Shown piece after piece: positions 8,900-16,626 of a stretch of DNA of 64,000 bases (position 1 is the stretch's first letter; each line of letters opens with the position of its first letter). The stretch lies in contig NZ_CP031946.1 in assembly GCF_003443535.1 (NCBI RefSeq), positions 558,001 through 622,000 of the forward strand. The letters run 5' to 3'. The notes under the pieces are model-generated. The model had not been told where the DNA came from and ran no database searches. It saw only the letters and a program-made list of their open reading frames with translations. The translations under genes and the position numbers were made by a program. Origin of the DNA: Ruegeria sp. AD91A (lineage in GTDB: Bacteria > Pseudomonadota > Alphaproteobacteria > Rhodobacterales > Rhodobacteraceae).

Positions 8900-9891
8900 T
8901 GCGGCGCTTTGGTTGGATTCTGGGGCGCGCTCTTCTGGCGCTGGTTGTTCTCGGCGGCCTGGTCTACTGGTTCGGCCCGCGCGAGGAAGTGAACCTGCAC
9001 CCGACTTTTGATTCCCGGAAATTTGGTGAAGGTGTTCAGGTTTATTTTGAAAGCACCGAGTCCGCCTATGATGATATCGTTCCGGGTGTCGAAAAGCGTG
9101 TGGTCTGGCAGGACGGGTTCAAGGAGCAGCGCACGCCGTATTCTGTTCTGTACATCCACGGTTTTTCAGCAAGTTCTGAGGAAATCCGCCCCGTGCCTGA
9201 TCTGGTGGCTGACGCTTTGGGGGCCAACCTGGTCTACACCCGTTTGCAAGCTCACGGTCGGGATGGGCCGGCGATGGCCGAGGGTACTGCCTCGGGCTGG
9301 ATGCAGGACATGGCCGAAGGGCTGGCAGCGGCGCGTGCGGTCGGAGAGAAGGTGATCGTCATTTCCACCTCGACCGGAGGAACACTGGCGGCGGCAGCTG
9401 CGTTGGATGTTGACCTCAGCCGGGATGTGGTTGGCATGGTCTTTGTCTCGCCGAACTTTGGTGTGAATACCTTCGCGGCGTGGGTGCCTTCCTTACCTTG
9501 GGCAAGAATCTGGTTGCCCGTTCTCATGGGGCCAGAACGCGATGTGTCAGGGCCGGACCCAGAGAAGAACAAGTACTGGACGTCGGTCTACCCGTGGGAA
9601 GCCGTCGTGCCGATGTCCGTGCTGGTGGATACGGTCTATGCGCTGGATTTCTCTGAGGCCCTGATACCCGCTTTGTTCTGGTTTTCGGATGATGATCAGG
9701 TTGTGCGGCCGGGCCGGACGCACAAAGTGGCTGAGGCCTGGGGCGCTCCGGCAACGGTCAAGCTGGTTACGATGGGGCCGGATGACGATCCGTCTTCACA
9801 CGTTATCGCGGGGCGGTTGATGTCGCCGGGTCAAACCGACGCGGCCGTTGCTGGTATACTGGAGTGGCTCAAGGGCTTGGGGGTGGAATAA
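8899..9891 (+). CDS. Membrane-anchored alpha/beta hydrolase
   Basis: A 330-residue hydrolase with an N-terminal membrane anchor (ALLALVVLGGLVYWF, residues about 12-26) and an alpha/beta hydrolase domain from about residue 80. YIHGFSASSEEI gives the oxyanion loop, STSTGG the nucleophile elbow (Ser in place of Gly at the first position), FWFSDDDQVV the acidic residue and DPSSHVIAG the catalytic His. The domain probably faces the periplasm. It starts inside the stop codon of the previous hydrolase gene. Substrate unknown; carboxylesterase or lysophospholipase activity are the common annotations for this shape. Confidence 0.78.
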   Translation: MRRFGWILGRALLALVVLGGLVYWFGPREEVNLHPTFDSRKFGEGVQVYFESTESAYDDIVPGVEKRVVWQDGFKEQRTPYSVLYIHGFSASSEEIRPVPDLVADALGANLVYTRLQAHGRDGPAMAEGTASGWMQDMAEGLAAARAVGEKVIVISTSTGGTLAAAAALDVDLSRDVVGMVFVSPNFGVNTFAAWVPSLPWARIWLPVLMGPERDVSGPDPEKNKYWTSVYPWEAVVPMSVLVDTVYALDFSEALIPALFWFSDDDQVVRPGRTHKVAEAWGAPATVKLVTMGPDDDPSSHVIAGRLMSPGQTDAAVAGILEWLKGLGVE

Positions 9892-9917
9892 ACCCTGATC
9901 GGAAAAAAGGATGCAAG

Positions 9918-10550
9918 ATGCGTAAGCCGGGCAGCATGTGGAGCCTTGAGACCCTGGGCCGCGTCCGCTTGTCCCGGCACTTCTTCATGCGTGATTTTCT
10001 GTATTCGGAAATCGGCAACTTCCACCAAAAGCAGAATATTCCGGACAACCCGGATCTGGCGATCGAAACAGGTCGCGCGTTTTGCGAAACCCTTCTTGAC
10101 CCCTTGGAAGAGACATTTGGCCGGGTCGCCGTCAGGTCGGGCTACCGCTCACCGTCCTTGAACCGGTTTGGCAATGAAAACAAACTGAACTGCGCCCGAA
10201 ACGATAATCCGTTGGAATGCCATATCTGGGATCACGGGGAAGGGGATGCGCGGATCGCCGGGGCATCCATCGTCATCCCGTGGTTCGCGGATCAATATGC
10301 GCAAGGCAGAGATTGGCGGGATCTGGCGTGGTGGATGCACGATCATCTGGAGTATTCCGAAATCTGGTTCTTCCCCAAGTTATGCGCGTTCAACCTTGTG
10401 TGGCGGCCCAGGCCGCATCGTCGGATCGACAGCTACATTGCTCCGCGTGGATGTCTGTTGAGGCCCGGCACTGAGCCGGGTGAAGACCTTTCTGCCCGGC
10501 AAGCCCGTTACGCCGATTTTCCGGCATTTCGAGCAATCGCCTACCCATGA
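9918..10550 (+). CDS. Peptidase M15-like protein
   Basis: A 210-residue protein without a signal peptide. The central part, RVAVRSGYRSPSLNRFGN followed by a CHIWDHGEGDARIAGASIVIPWF stretch, resembles the metal-binding core of M15/D-Ala-D-Ala carboxypeptidase-like proteins (SGYRSP, then His and Asp, then a later His in WWMHDHLEYSEIWFFP). The match is partial and the function is uncertain. The ATG at 9918 is 26 bases after the previous hydrolase stop, with GGAAAAAAGG as a binding site; the C-terminus overlaps nothing, but the next hydrolase begins only 85 bases on. It has the look of a family common but uncharacterised in Rhodobacterales. Confidence 0.55.
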   Translation: MRKPGSMWSLETLGRVRLSRHFFMRDFLYSEIGNFHQKQNIPDNPDLAIETGRAFCETLLDPLEETFGRVAVRSGYRSPSLNRFGNENKLNCARNDNPLECHIWDHGEGDARIAGASIVIPWFADQYAQGRDWRDLAWWMHDHLEYSEIWFFPKLCAFNLVWRPRPHRRIDSYIAPRGCLLRPGTEPGEDLSARQARYADFPAFRAIAYP

Positions 10551-10635
10551 AGTTTTCCTTGCCCGGTTGCGGCAAAACTTTCATCCTGAGAACAACTGGA
10601 AGGACTCGGAAAACCGAGCAGATGGAGACCCCCGC

Positions 10636-11346
10636 GTGATCGAGCCGCTGGTGTTGTTGCCTGGATTGATGTGTGATGCCCGCCTGTTTCGGCCTCAAAT
10701 CGAGGTACTGTCACGGGCACGGCCGGTCACCGTTGCGCCGATATCCGGAGGTGAGCGTATCGAAGAAATCGCCTCGGGGATGTTGGATCAGCTTCCCCAT
10801 AGGTTTGCCCTGGTCGGGCAGAGCATGGGCGGTGTTGTGGCGTTGGAGTTGATCCGGCGGGCACCGGAACGGGTGTCGCGCCTGTGCCTGATGTCGACAG
10901 ACGCTCAGGCGGATACACCTCATATCGCAGCCAGTCGTGAGGACCTGATTATTGGCGCTCAGGGTGGGCGGCTGGAAGAAATCATGCGCCAACTGGTCGG
11001 CACCGATACATTGGCGCCGGGGCCAAAGCGAATCCCAATTCTGAATGATCTTTTGACAATGGCGAATGATCTGGGCGCCGAGACATTCGTTCGTCAAATG
11101 CGTGCCTTGCAGCGCCGGCCCGACCAACAGGGAACGTTGCGCCGCATCAAAGCCCCCACTTTGATCATGTGCGGCGTGCATGACACGCTTACCCCTGTCA
11201 AACGCCACTCGTTCATGTCTGACCTGATACCGGAGGCAGAGTTGAAGGTTGTCGAAAATGCGGGGCATCTTCTAACGCTTGAAGCACCTGATGCCGTGAA
11301 TAACGCCTTGGAAACCTGGCTGAATATCCCGCAACGGTTTGACTAA
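10636..11346 (+). CDS. Alpha/beta fold hydrolase
   Basis: A 236-residue alpha/beta hydrolase: LVLLPGLMCDARLF (oxyanion loop), GQSMGG nucleophile elbow, MCGVHDTLTP (acid) and ENAGHLLTLEAP (catalytic His). I start at the GTG at 10636, just before the first beta strand and after a GGAGA site; an upstream in-frame ATG at 10480 would add 52 residues lying within the previous gene. It belongs to the large esterase/MhpC-like group and its substrate cannot be told. Its last bases overlap the end of the convergent GFA-like gene by four bases. Confidence 0.78.
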   Translation: MIEPLVLLPGLMCDARLFRPQIEVLSRARPVTVAPISGGERIEEIASGMLDQLPHRFALVGQSMGGVVALELIRRAPERVSRLCLMSTDAQADTPHIAASREDLIIGAQGGRLEEIMRQLVGTDTLAPGPKRIPILNDLLTMANDLGAETFVRQMRALQRRPDQQGTLRRIKAPTLIMCGVHDTLTPVKRHSFMSDLIPEAELKVVENAGHLLTLEAPDAVNNALETWLNIPQRFD

Positions 11347-11930
11347 GGGTAAAGCGCTGCGCGTTCGACTTTTGAAATCACATTCGGTGTCACCGAAGGT
11401 TCGCCGGTCTCGTGGTTAAAAAACGGCGTATTCTTCCACCGTCCTGACAGGCGTGATCGCAAGGCGCGGTGCAAAAGGCCAAACGCCGCAAACCTGACCT
11501 TTTCGTGTTTTTGTTTTCCATTGGGTCGAGGGACAAACCCGCGGGTCGTGACCGGCCCCAATGCGGAAACATCACCGGTAATCCTGAGGACAATTAATCC
11601 TGCAAAAGGTAAACGTGCAGTCTGTGGCGTCGTCGCCAACGGGGCGTTGCAGCAGCTGGCGTACCATCTCAGCATACCATTTGGGCTTAGTTTCATGGCC
11701 GAAAGGAATTGACCGCCAGCGGTAAAACCGATTTCATCCGGTGCCATCTGGAAAATGTCAACCGGGCCGGGGGCCGGGTCGGGCTGCCGGAAAAACAGCT
11801 GCGCCGCGCGGCAGTCATGACAAAAACACTCGACATGGGTTCCAAGCCGAACACCCCGGTCCGAGATATGACCCTTCAACTGGCCGCAAATGCAGGAAAA
11901 GGCGAGACCAACATGTGTCGGCCCGCCCAT
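11343..11930 (-). CDS. DUF6151 / GFA-like zinc protein
   Basis: A 195-residue protein with cysteine motifs of the GFA (glutathione-dependent formaldehyde-activating enzyme-like) fold: FSCICGQLKG, HVECFCHDCRAAQ and RWYASCCNAPL, likely binding zinc. The C-terminal half beyond the fold is longer than in simple GFA proteins, as in DUF6151. Enzymatic activity is unproven for this family. The start lies five bases after the phaZ stop on the same strand, so it is probably translated from the phaZ transcript; whether this reflects a role in polyhydroxyalkanoate metabolism is open. Confidence 0.7.
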   Translation of the reverse strand: MGGPTHVGLAFSCICGQLKGHISDRGVRLGTHVECFCHDCRAAQLFFRQPDPAPGPVDIFQMAPDEIGFTAGGQFLSAMKLSPNGMLRWYASCCNAPLATTPQTARLPFAGLIVLRITGDVSALGPVTTRGFVPRPNGKQKHEKVRFAAFGLLHRALRSRLSGRWKNTPFFNHETGEPSVTPNVISKVERAALYP

Positions 11931-11935
11931 GTTCT

Positions 11936-13207
11936 TCAGGCGACCTTGTTGCTATTCGCTGCGCGGCGGCGTTTCTTGCGGCTGTTTTCGTTCATGAAAT
12001 CAATCACAAGCGGGCGGATGTTGTCGCGCCAGCTGCGGCCTGCGAAGATGCCATAATGGCCGGCGCCCGGCTCTACGTGGCTGGCTTTTTTGCTGTCTGG
12101 CAAGCCGGTGCACAGGTCCAGTGCAGCAATGCATTGACCGGGGGCCGAGATATCGTCATTCGCACCTTCGACCGATTTCACCGCAACGTCGGTAATCTTG
12201 CCGATATCAACCTTGTGGCCAGCGACAACAAATTCGTTGCGCGCAATCTCGCGGTTCTTGAAGACGCGTTCGACCGTCGACAGATAGAATTCGGCCGTCA
12301 TGTCCATGACCGCAAGGTATTCATCATAGAAACGGTTATGCGCATCCAGATCCGAGGCTTCGTTGCGGGTAACGCGTTGAATCTGATCGGAAAACGCCTT
12401 GGAGTGGCGATCGGCGTTCATCGACATGAACGAGGCCAGTTGCAGCAGGCCGGGATAGACCATACGCCCGACACCTTTGTACTTGAAGCCGACCCGTTGA
12501 ATCATGGTCTCTTCCAGCTGACCCATCGTGACACGTCGTCCAAAGTCGGTAACGTCAGTCGGAGTTGCGTCCGGGTCCACCGGCCCGCCAATCAGTGTCA
12601 GAGTACTGGGTTGAGCCTTGGGTTCCACCTCGGCCAGATAGGCAGTGGCCGCCAATGTCAGCGGGGCGGGCTGACACACCGCCACGACATGCGTGTCCGG
12701 CCCGAGTTCCTTCATGAAATCCACAAGGTAGAGAGTGTAATCCTCGACATCGAACTTGCCTGCAGACACAGGAATATCGCGCGCGTTATGCCAATCGGTG
12801 ATGTAAACCTCACAATTGACCAGCAGGCTTTTGACGGTCGAGCGTAGAAGCGTGGCATAGTGGCCGGACATGGGCGCAACCAGCAGGACCTTGCGCGGTT
12901 GTTCTTCCCGGCCGTTGACACGGAAATGAACCAGATCGCCAAAGGGGCGTTCCAGAACAGTCGTGATCTCGACCAGATGATCCTTGCCGTCTTCGCAGGT
13001 GAAGGTTCGAATGCCCCAGTCAGGTTTGACAACCATTCGCTGGAAGGTCCGTTCAGTCACTTCGCCCCATGCGGCCATCCAGCTGAACGCCGGGTTGGGT
13101 GTCATGGAAAACAGCGGGTAGGACGCCATCGCGCTTGCGGTTGCACCAAGCCACTGGTTGGTGTTACGCATGGACTCCATGAGGTCGTAGGTCATCATAT
13201 AGCGCAT
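11936..13207 (-). CDS. phaZ: Intracellular polyhydroxyalkanoate depolymerase
   Basis: Degrades stored poly-3-hydroxybutyrate granules. A 423-residue alpha/beta hydrolase whose nucleophile elbow reads VVAVCQPAPL with Cys178 in place of Ser, the hallmark of intracellular PhaZ; the region HYATLLRST and the C-terminal EPGAGHYGIFAGRSWR carrying the catalytic His fit the family. The start at 13207 (MRYMMTYDLMESMR) is preceded by an AGGAGG site; an upstream extension of 52 residues is rejected. It is transcribed divergently from phaC across a 111-base gap that carries a PhaR-type operator, so degradation and synthesis are probably controlled together. Confidence 0.95.
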   Translation of the reverse strand: MRYMMTYDLMESMRNTNQWLGATASAMASYPLFSMTPNPAFSWMAAWGEVTERTFQRMVVKPDWGIRTFTCEDGKDHLVEITTVLERPFGDLVHFRVNGREEQPRKVLLVAPMSGHYATLLRSTVKSLLVNCEVYITDWHNARDIPVSAGKFDVEDYTLYLVDFMKELGPDTHVVAVCQPAPLTLAATAYLAEVEPKAQPSTLTLIGGPVDPDATPTDVTDFGRRVTMGQLEETMIQRVGFKYKGVGRMVYPGLLQLASFMSMNADRHSKAFSDQIQRVTRNEASDLDAHNRFYDEYLAVMDMTAEFYLSTVERVFKNREIARNEFVVAGHKVDIGKITDVAVKSVEGANDDISAPGQCIAALDLCTGLPDSKKASHVEPGAGHYGIFAGRSWRDNIRPLVIDFMNENSRKKRRRAANSNKVA

Positions 13208-13283
13208 AAATGGGGCCTCCTGAGTGTCAGCCTGAGAGTTCGGACCATTCGTCGCTTTGCCCCCCAGCACCCACGACGTTATT

Positions 13284-13294
13284 CTGCATAGCAG
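13284..13294. promoter_or_regulatory. PhaR-type operator in phaZ-phaC intergenic region
   Basis: CTGC-ATA-GCAG is a perfect CTGC-N3-GCAG site, the motif bound by PhaR in related Rhodobacterales. It lies between the divergent phaZ and phaC starts, 24 bases before the phaC ATG, where binding could block phaC and perhaps phaZ. The two sites before phaP have the same form. Confidence 0.7.
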
Positions 13295-13318
13295 CGAGGT
13301 TAGGGTGGAATTGTTAAA

Positions 13319-15121
13319 ATGACAACTAGCGAAGGCCAAATGCCAGACGTGTCCGAAGAACATATTGAACGAATTAAAGAAAATATGGAAAAGGTCGAGC
13401 AGCTCTCGAAGCGCCTGATCGAGATTATGGCGTCAAAAAAGCCGCACACCCCTGCGCTGGACGGCCCGAATCAAGAGCTTTTTGCACGAGCAGCAACGGC
13501 GTATTGGGCCGAGGCATGGCAAAACCCCGCCAAGTTATTGGAGCAGCAAATAGAATTCTGGGGAAAGTCGGTTTTGAACTTTGCCGAAGCGCAGAAAACG
13601 CTAACCTCAGCAGAAGACGAAAACGAGCTGGCCAAATCGGGTGACAAGCGGTTTTCCAATCCCCTTTGGGAAAAAAACCCGTATTTCCGCCTGATCCGCC
13701 AGCAATATCAGACAAATGCAGAAGCCATTGCTCAGGCAGTTTCGTCGGTAGATGATCTGGATGCCAAAGACAAACGACGCCTGCAATATTTCTCGCAACA
13801 GATCATTGACATGATGGCGCCGACGAATTTTCTGGCGACCAATCCGGATGCCCTGCAAAAAGCAGTCGAGACCGAAGGTCAATCGCTGGTCAAGGGGTTG
13901 GAGAATCTGGTTTCAGACCTTGAGGCCAATGACGGCGAGTTGGTCGTGAAACTGGCAGATGAAAGCGCGTTCAAGGTTGGCGGAAACCTGGCGACAACGC
14001 CGGGTGAGGTCGTGTATCGCAACCGGATGATGGAACTGATTCAATACAAGCCGGTGACCGAAACGGTTTACGAAACACCCATCATTCTTTTCCCGCCCTG
14101 GATCAACAAGTTCTATATTCTGGATCTGAAAGCCCAGAACAGCATGATCAAATGGATCACTGAGCAGGGCTATACACTGTTTGTCGTGAGCTGGGTTAAC
14201 CCGGATGAAAGCTATGCCGAAACCGGCATGGAGGATTATGTCCAAGACGGTTTCCTGACGGCAATCGAGACGGCGAAGAAGATCTGCAAGGTCAGACAGG
14301 TCAACGCTGTGGGCTATTGCATCGCAGGCACAACGTTGAGCCTGACTTTGTCCTTACTGAAGCAGCGCGGAGACAAGTCCGTCAAGTCGGCAACTCTGTT
14401 TACGGCACTGACGGATTTTTCCGATCAGGGTGAGTTCACGCCATTCCTGCAAAACGACTTCATCGACGGAATCGAAGAAGAAGTGAACAAGGAAGGCGTT
14501 CTGCGGTCGTGGATCATGGCGCGCACCATGTCGTTCCTGCGATCACGCGACCTAGTTTATGGTCCAGCCATTCGCAGCTACATGATGGGAGAGGTGCCTC
14601 CGGCATTTGATTTGCTCTACTGGAACGGCGATGGTGCTAACCTGCCGGCAAAAATGGCCGTGGAATATCTGCGAGGTCTCTGCCAGCGCAACGAATTCGC
14701 CACCGACGGTTTTGAGTTGATGGGGCACAAGCTGAAACTCGAAGACGTGGATGTGCCTCTGATGGCCATCACCTGCGAAACGGACCACATCGCGGCATGG
14801 AAAGACTGTTACCGCGGCGTGCAGAAAATTGGCTCGCGGTCCAAGACCTTCGTGGTTTCAGAATCGGGTCATATTGCGGGCATCGTGAACCCGCCCAGCA
14901 AGAAAAAGTATGGCCACTATACCAACCCGGATATGAAGCCGGACGCTAGCACCTGGCTGAAAGAAGCTGATTTTCACGAGGGGTCCTGGTGGCCCATGTG
15001 GGACGCTTGGTTGAAGAAGCGGTCCGGAAAGCAGGTTCCGGCACGCGAACCGGGCGATTCGAAGCACCCCATCCTTTCCCCCGCACCTGGAACCTATGTT
15101 GTTGCCAAGCCAAACGGCTGA
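13319..15121 (+). CDS. phaC: Class I polyhydroxyalkanoate synthase
   Basis: Polymerises 3-hydroxyacyl-CoA into polyhydroxyalkanoate. The 600-residue length and the domain order (N-terminal granule-associated region, PHA-specific N-terminal domain, alpha/beta hydrolase core) fit class I enzymes. The lipase-like box GYCIAGT at residues 332-338 holds catalytic Cys334; the acidic residue is in TCETDHIAAWKDC and the catalytic His in SESGHIAGIVNPP. The first 45 residues form a charged coiled-coil-like helix (EEHIERIKENMEKVEQLSKR). It is followed by phaP and phaR on the same strand with operator sites between, giving a local storage-polymer regulon. Confidence 0.97.
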   Translation: MTTSEGQMPDVSEEHIERIKENMEKVEQLSKRLIEIMASKKPHTPALDGPNQELFARAATAYWAEAWQNPAKLLEQQIEFWGKSVLNFAEAQKTLTSAEDENELAKSGDKRFSNPLWEKNPYFRLIRQQYQTNAEAIAQAVSSVDDLDAKDKRRLQYFSQQIIDMMAPTNFLATNPDALQKAVETEGQSLVKGLENLVSDLEANDGELVVKLADESAFKVGGNLATTPGEVVYRNRMMELIQYKPVTETVYETPIILFPPWINKFYILDLKAQNSMIKWITEQGYTLFVVSWVNPDESYAETGMEDYVQDGFLTAIETAKKICKVRQVNAVGYCIAGTTLSLTLSLLKQRGDKSVKSATLFTALTDFSDQGEFTPFLQNDFIDGIEEEVNKEGVLRSWIMARTMSFLRSRDLVYGPAIRSYMMGEVPPAFDLLYWNGDGANLPAKMAVEYLRGLCQRNEFATDGFELMGHKLKLEDVDVPLMAITCETDHIAAWKDCYRGVQKIGSRSKTFVVSESGHIAGIVNPPSKKKYGHYTNPDMKPDASTWLKEADFHEGSWWPMWDAWLKKRSGKQVPAREPGDSKHPILSPAPGTYVVAKPNG

Positions 15122-15145
15122 TTTCATTTTGAAACTTAAGAAATT

Positions 15146-15156
15146 CTGCATTGCAG
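15146..15156. promoter_or_regulatory. PhaR operator 1 upstream of phaP
   Basis: CTGC-ATT-GCAG, a perfect CTGC-N3-GCAG site in the 131-base gap between phaC and phaP. Its centre is 30 bases, about three helical turns, from the second site, which suits two dimers on one face of the DNA. PhaR binding is known for this motif in relatives; binding here is inferred. Confidence 0.8.
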
Positions 15157-15175
15157 CAAGAAAAAACTTGCAATG

Positions 15176-15186
15176 CTGCGATGCAG
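15176..15186. promoter_or_regulatory. PhaR operator 2 upstream of phaP
   Basis: CTGC-GAT-GCAG, the second perfect site before phaP, 67 bases ahead of the ATG. Flanking TGC-rich bases (TTGCAATG) extend the TGC-rich character reported for phasin promoters in Paracoccus. Confidence 0.8.
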
Positions 15187-15252
15187 CAATCATATTGTCC
15201 TCAAGCTGATGAAAGCCGGGGTGGGCCCGGACCGGCTAAAAGGATTAGGACA

Positions 15253-15699
15253 ATGGCAAAGACCCAAGATTTTACCGCGATCATGAAAGACATGATGGGT
15301 GCATTCCCGGTGGACACCACCGCAATGGAAGGCGCATTCAAATCGACCGCTTCGCTGAACGAGAAGCTGTCGGGCGTTGCTCTGGAAGCTGCTGAGAAAT
15401 CGGCCGAGATCTCGAACAAATGGACCAAGGACACCCTGGCCAAGCTGAGCGAGATGTCTAAAGCCAAGGCAGAGCCTGCTGATTATGCAAAAGCCGCAAC
15501 CGACTTCGCAAGCGCGTCGGCTGAAGTTGCTGCTGAAAACATGGCCGCTTTTGCTGAGATCGCGAAAAAAGTTCAGACCGAAACGGTTGAACTGCTGATG
15601 GCTGCTGGCAAAGACGTTGCGGAAGAAACAACCGCCGCCGTCAAAAAAGCGACCAACGAGGTCACCACTGCAGCCAAGAAAGCTGCAACTGCAAAGTAA
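15253..15699 (+). CDS. phaP: Phasin (granule-associated protein)
   Basis: Coats polyhydroxyalkanoate granules and controls their size and number. A 148-residue, Ala/Lys/Glu-rich, almost entirely helical protein (TAMEGAFKSTASLNEKLSG, then long amphipathic helices) ending in an alanine-lysine tail, AVKKATNEVTTAAKKAATAK. The ATG at 15253 follows AGGATTAGGA; the 34 in-frame residues upstream overlap the operators and are not counted. Two PhaR sites precede it and a strong terminator follows at 15749. By analogy PhaR leaves this promoter to bind polymer when granules form, freeing phasin expression. Confidence 0.93.
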   Translation: MAKTQDFTAIMKDMMGAFPVDTTAMEGAFKSTASLNEKLSGVALEAAEKSAEISNKWTKDTLAKLSEMSKAKAEPADYAKAATDFASASAEVAAENMAAFAEIAKKVQTETVELLMAAGKDVAEETTAAVKKATNEVTTAAKKAATAK

Positions 15700-15748
15700 G
15701 AAACGTCCGCGAAACGCACCCAACCCTCCCATTAGGTGCAATCGCGTT

Positions 15749-15779
15749 GGGCAGGTCCATTGACCTGCCCTTTCTTTTT
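15749..15779 (+). terminator. Rho-independent terminator after phaP
   Basis: A perfect 9-bp stem GGGCAGGTC/GACCTGCCC with a 4-base loop followed by TTTCTTTTT, 50 bases after the phaP stop. It separates phaP from phaR, which must have its own promoter in the following 55 bases. Confidence 0.93.
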
Positions 15780-15782
15780 GTG

Positions 15783-15813
15783 CTGCACTCGCATAACCTG
15801 TGCTGCAACGCAT
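15783..15813. promoter_or_regulatory. Possible PhaR autoregulatory half-sites
   Basis: Two imperfect elements, CTGC-ACTC-GCAT and CTGC-AAC-GCAT, stand 20 bases apart directly before the phaR ribosome binding site. Both keep the left CTGC arm and most of the right arm. PhaR regulating its own gene is known in relatives; these sites are weaker than those before phaP. Confidence 0.45.
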
Positions 15814-15834
15814 CATCCTTGGGGAGGGAATCCG

Positions 15835-16386
15835 GTGTCGGACCAAGAAAAACCGCTGCTGATCAAGCGCTATGCCAGCCGTCGGCTGTATAACACCGAG
15901 ACCAGCGATTACGTGACGCTCGAAGATATCGCGGGGTTCATCCGTGACGGGCGCGAAGTACAGATCATTGATCTGAAAACCGGCGATGACCTGACGCGCC
16001 AGTATCTTCTGCAAATCATTGCCGAACATGAAAGCCGCGGTGAGAATGTGCTGCCGGTGAATGTACTGAACGATCTGGTCCGTAGCTATATGCTTCCGGG
16101 TGGGGGCATGATGCCTCAGTTCCTGCAAAGCTCGTTCGAGATGCTGCGGGAAAGTCAGAGCAAGATGGTGGAAAACATGAGTGCCATGAACCCGATGTCT
16201 CAGATGCCGGGTTTTGATGCATTGCAGGCGCAGCAGCAGGCTTTCCTGAAGGCGATGACCGGTGGGCTGTCAGGCGGATGGTCCGGTCCGGACAAGGACG
16301 AGGGAAAGTCTGAACCGAAAGAGGATCTGGAGGACATCAAGAAGCAGCTGGCGGAATTGCAGCAAAAACTGTCTAAGCTGAACTGA
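15835..16386 (+). CDS. phaR: Polyhydroxyalkanoate synthesis repressor
   Basis: Represses phasin and other PHA genes and senses the polymer itself. The 183-residue protein begins with the PhaR DNA-binding domain (LLIKRYASRRLYNTETSDYVTLEDIAGFIRDG) and the PHB-accumulation regulatory region (VQIIDLKTGDDLTRQYLLQIIAEHE), then a Met/Gln-rich hydrophobic segment (QSSFEMLRESQSKMVENMSAMNPM) likely to touch polymer, and a charged coiled coil at the end. The GTG at 15835 is chosen since a GGGGAGGG site lies 7 bases before it and VSDQEKPLLIKRYASRRLY is the usual start. It sits after phaP with its own promoter and terminator. Confidence 0.95.
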   Translation: MSDQEKPLLIKRYASRRLYNTETSDYVTLEDIAGFIRDGREVQIIDLKTGDDLTRQYLLQIIAEHESRGENVLPVNVLNDLVRSYMLPGGGMMPQFLQSSFEMLRESQSKMVENMSAMNPMSQMPGFDALQAQQQAFLKAMTGGLSGGWSGPDKDEGKSEPKEDLEDIKKQLAELQQKLSKLN

Positions 16387-16444
16387 TTTGTTCCGAACAA
16401 AGAAAAAGGCCCGCGCTATGCCAAGGCCCTACAGGTAAATGTTG

Positions 16445-16485
16445 AAAGAGGCTGAGAGTTCAGCCTCTTTTGCAATTTTATTTTA
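16445..16485 (+). terminator. Rho-independent terminator after phaR
   Basis: An 11-bp stem AAAGAGGCTGA/TCAGCCTCTTT with loop GAGT, followed by TGCAATTTTATTTT. It closes the pha cluster. The sequence turns visibly more AT-rich directly after it. Confidence 0.9.
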
Positions 16486-16626
16486 GATGAGCGGATTTGA
16501 CACTTTTAGTCCAAGGCAAGCATTGGGTTTTTTAAGTTCAAAAGTCTGCTCCCTGATGAAAGCTCGTTCTTTAGAGTGCACTTCACACCTCAGATTAAAT
16601 TAGTGCTCCAAGAGCATTTCCTTCGG

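Noticed and set aside
15190..16128. A 312-codon minus-strand frame across phaP and phaR
   Set aside because: It covers two clear plus-strand genes, their terminator and operators; Cys/Phe/Gly-rich shadow sequence.
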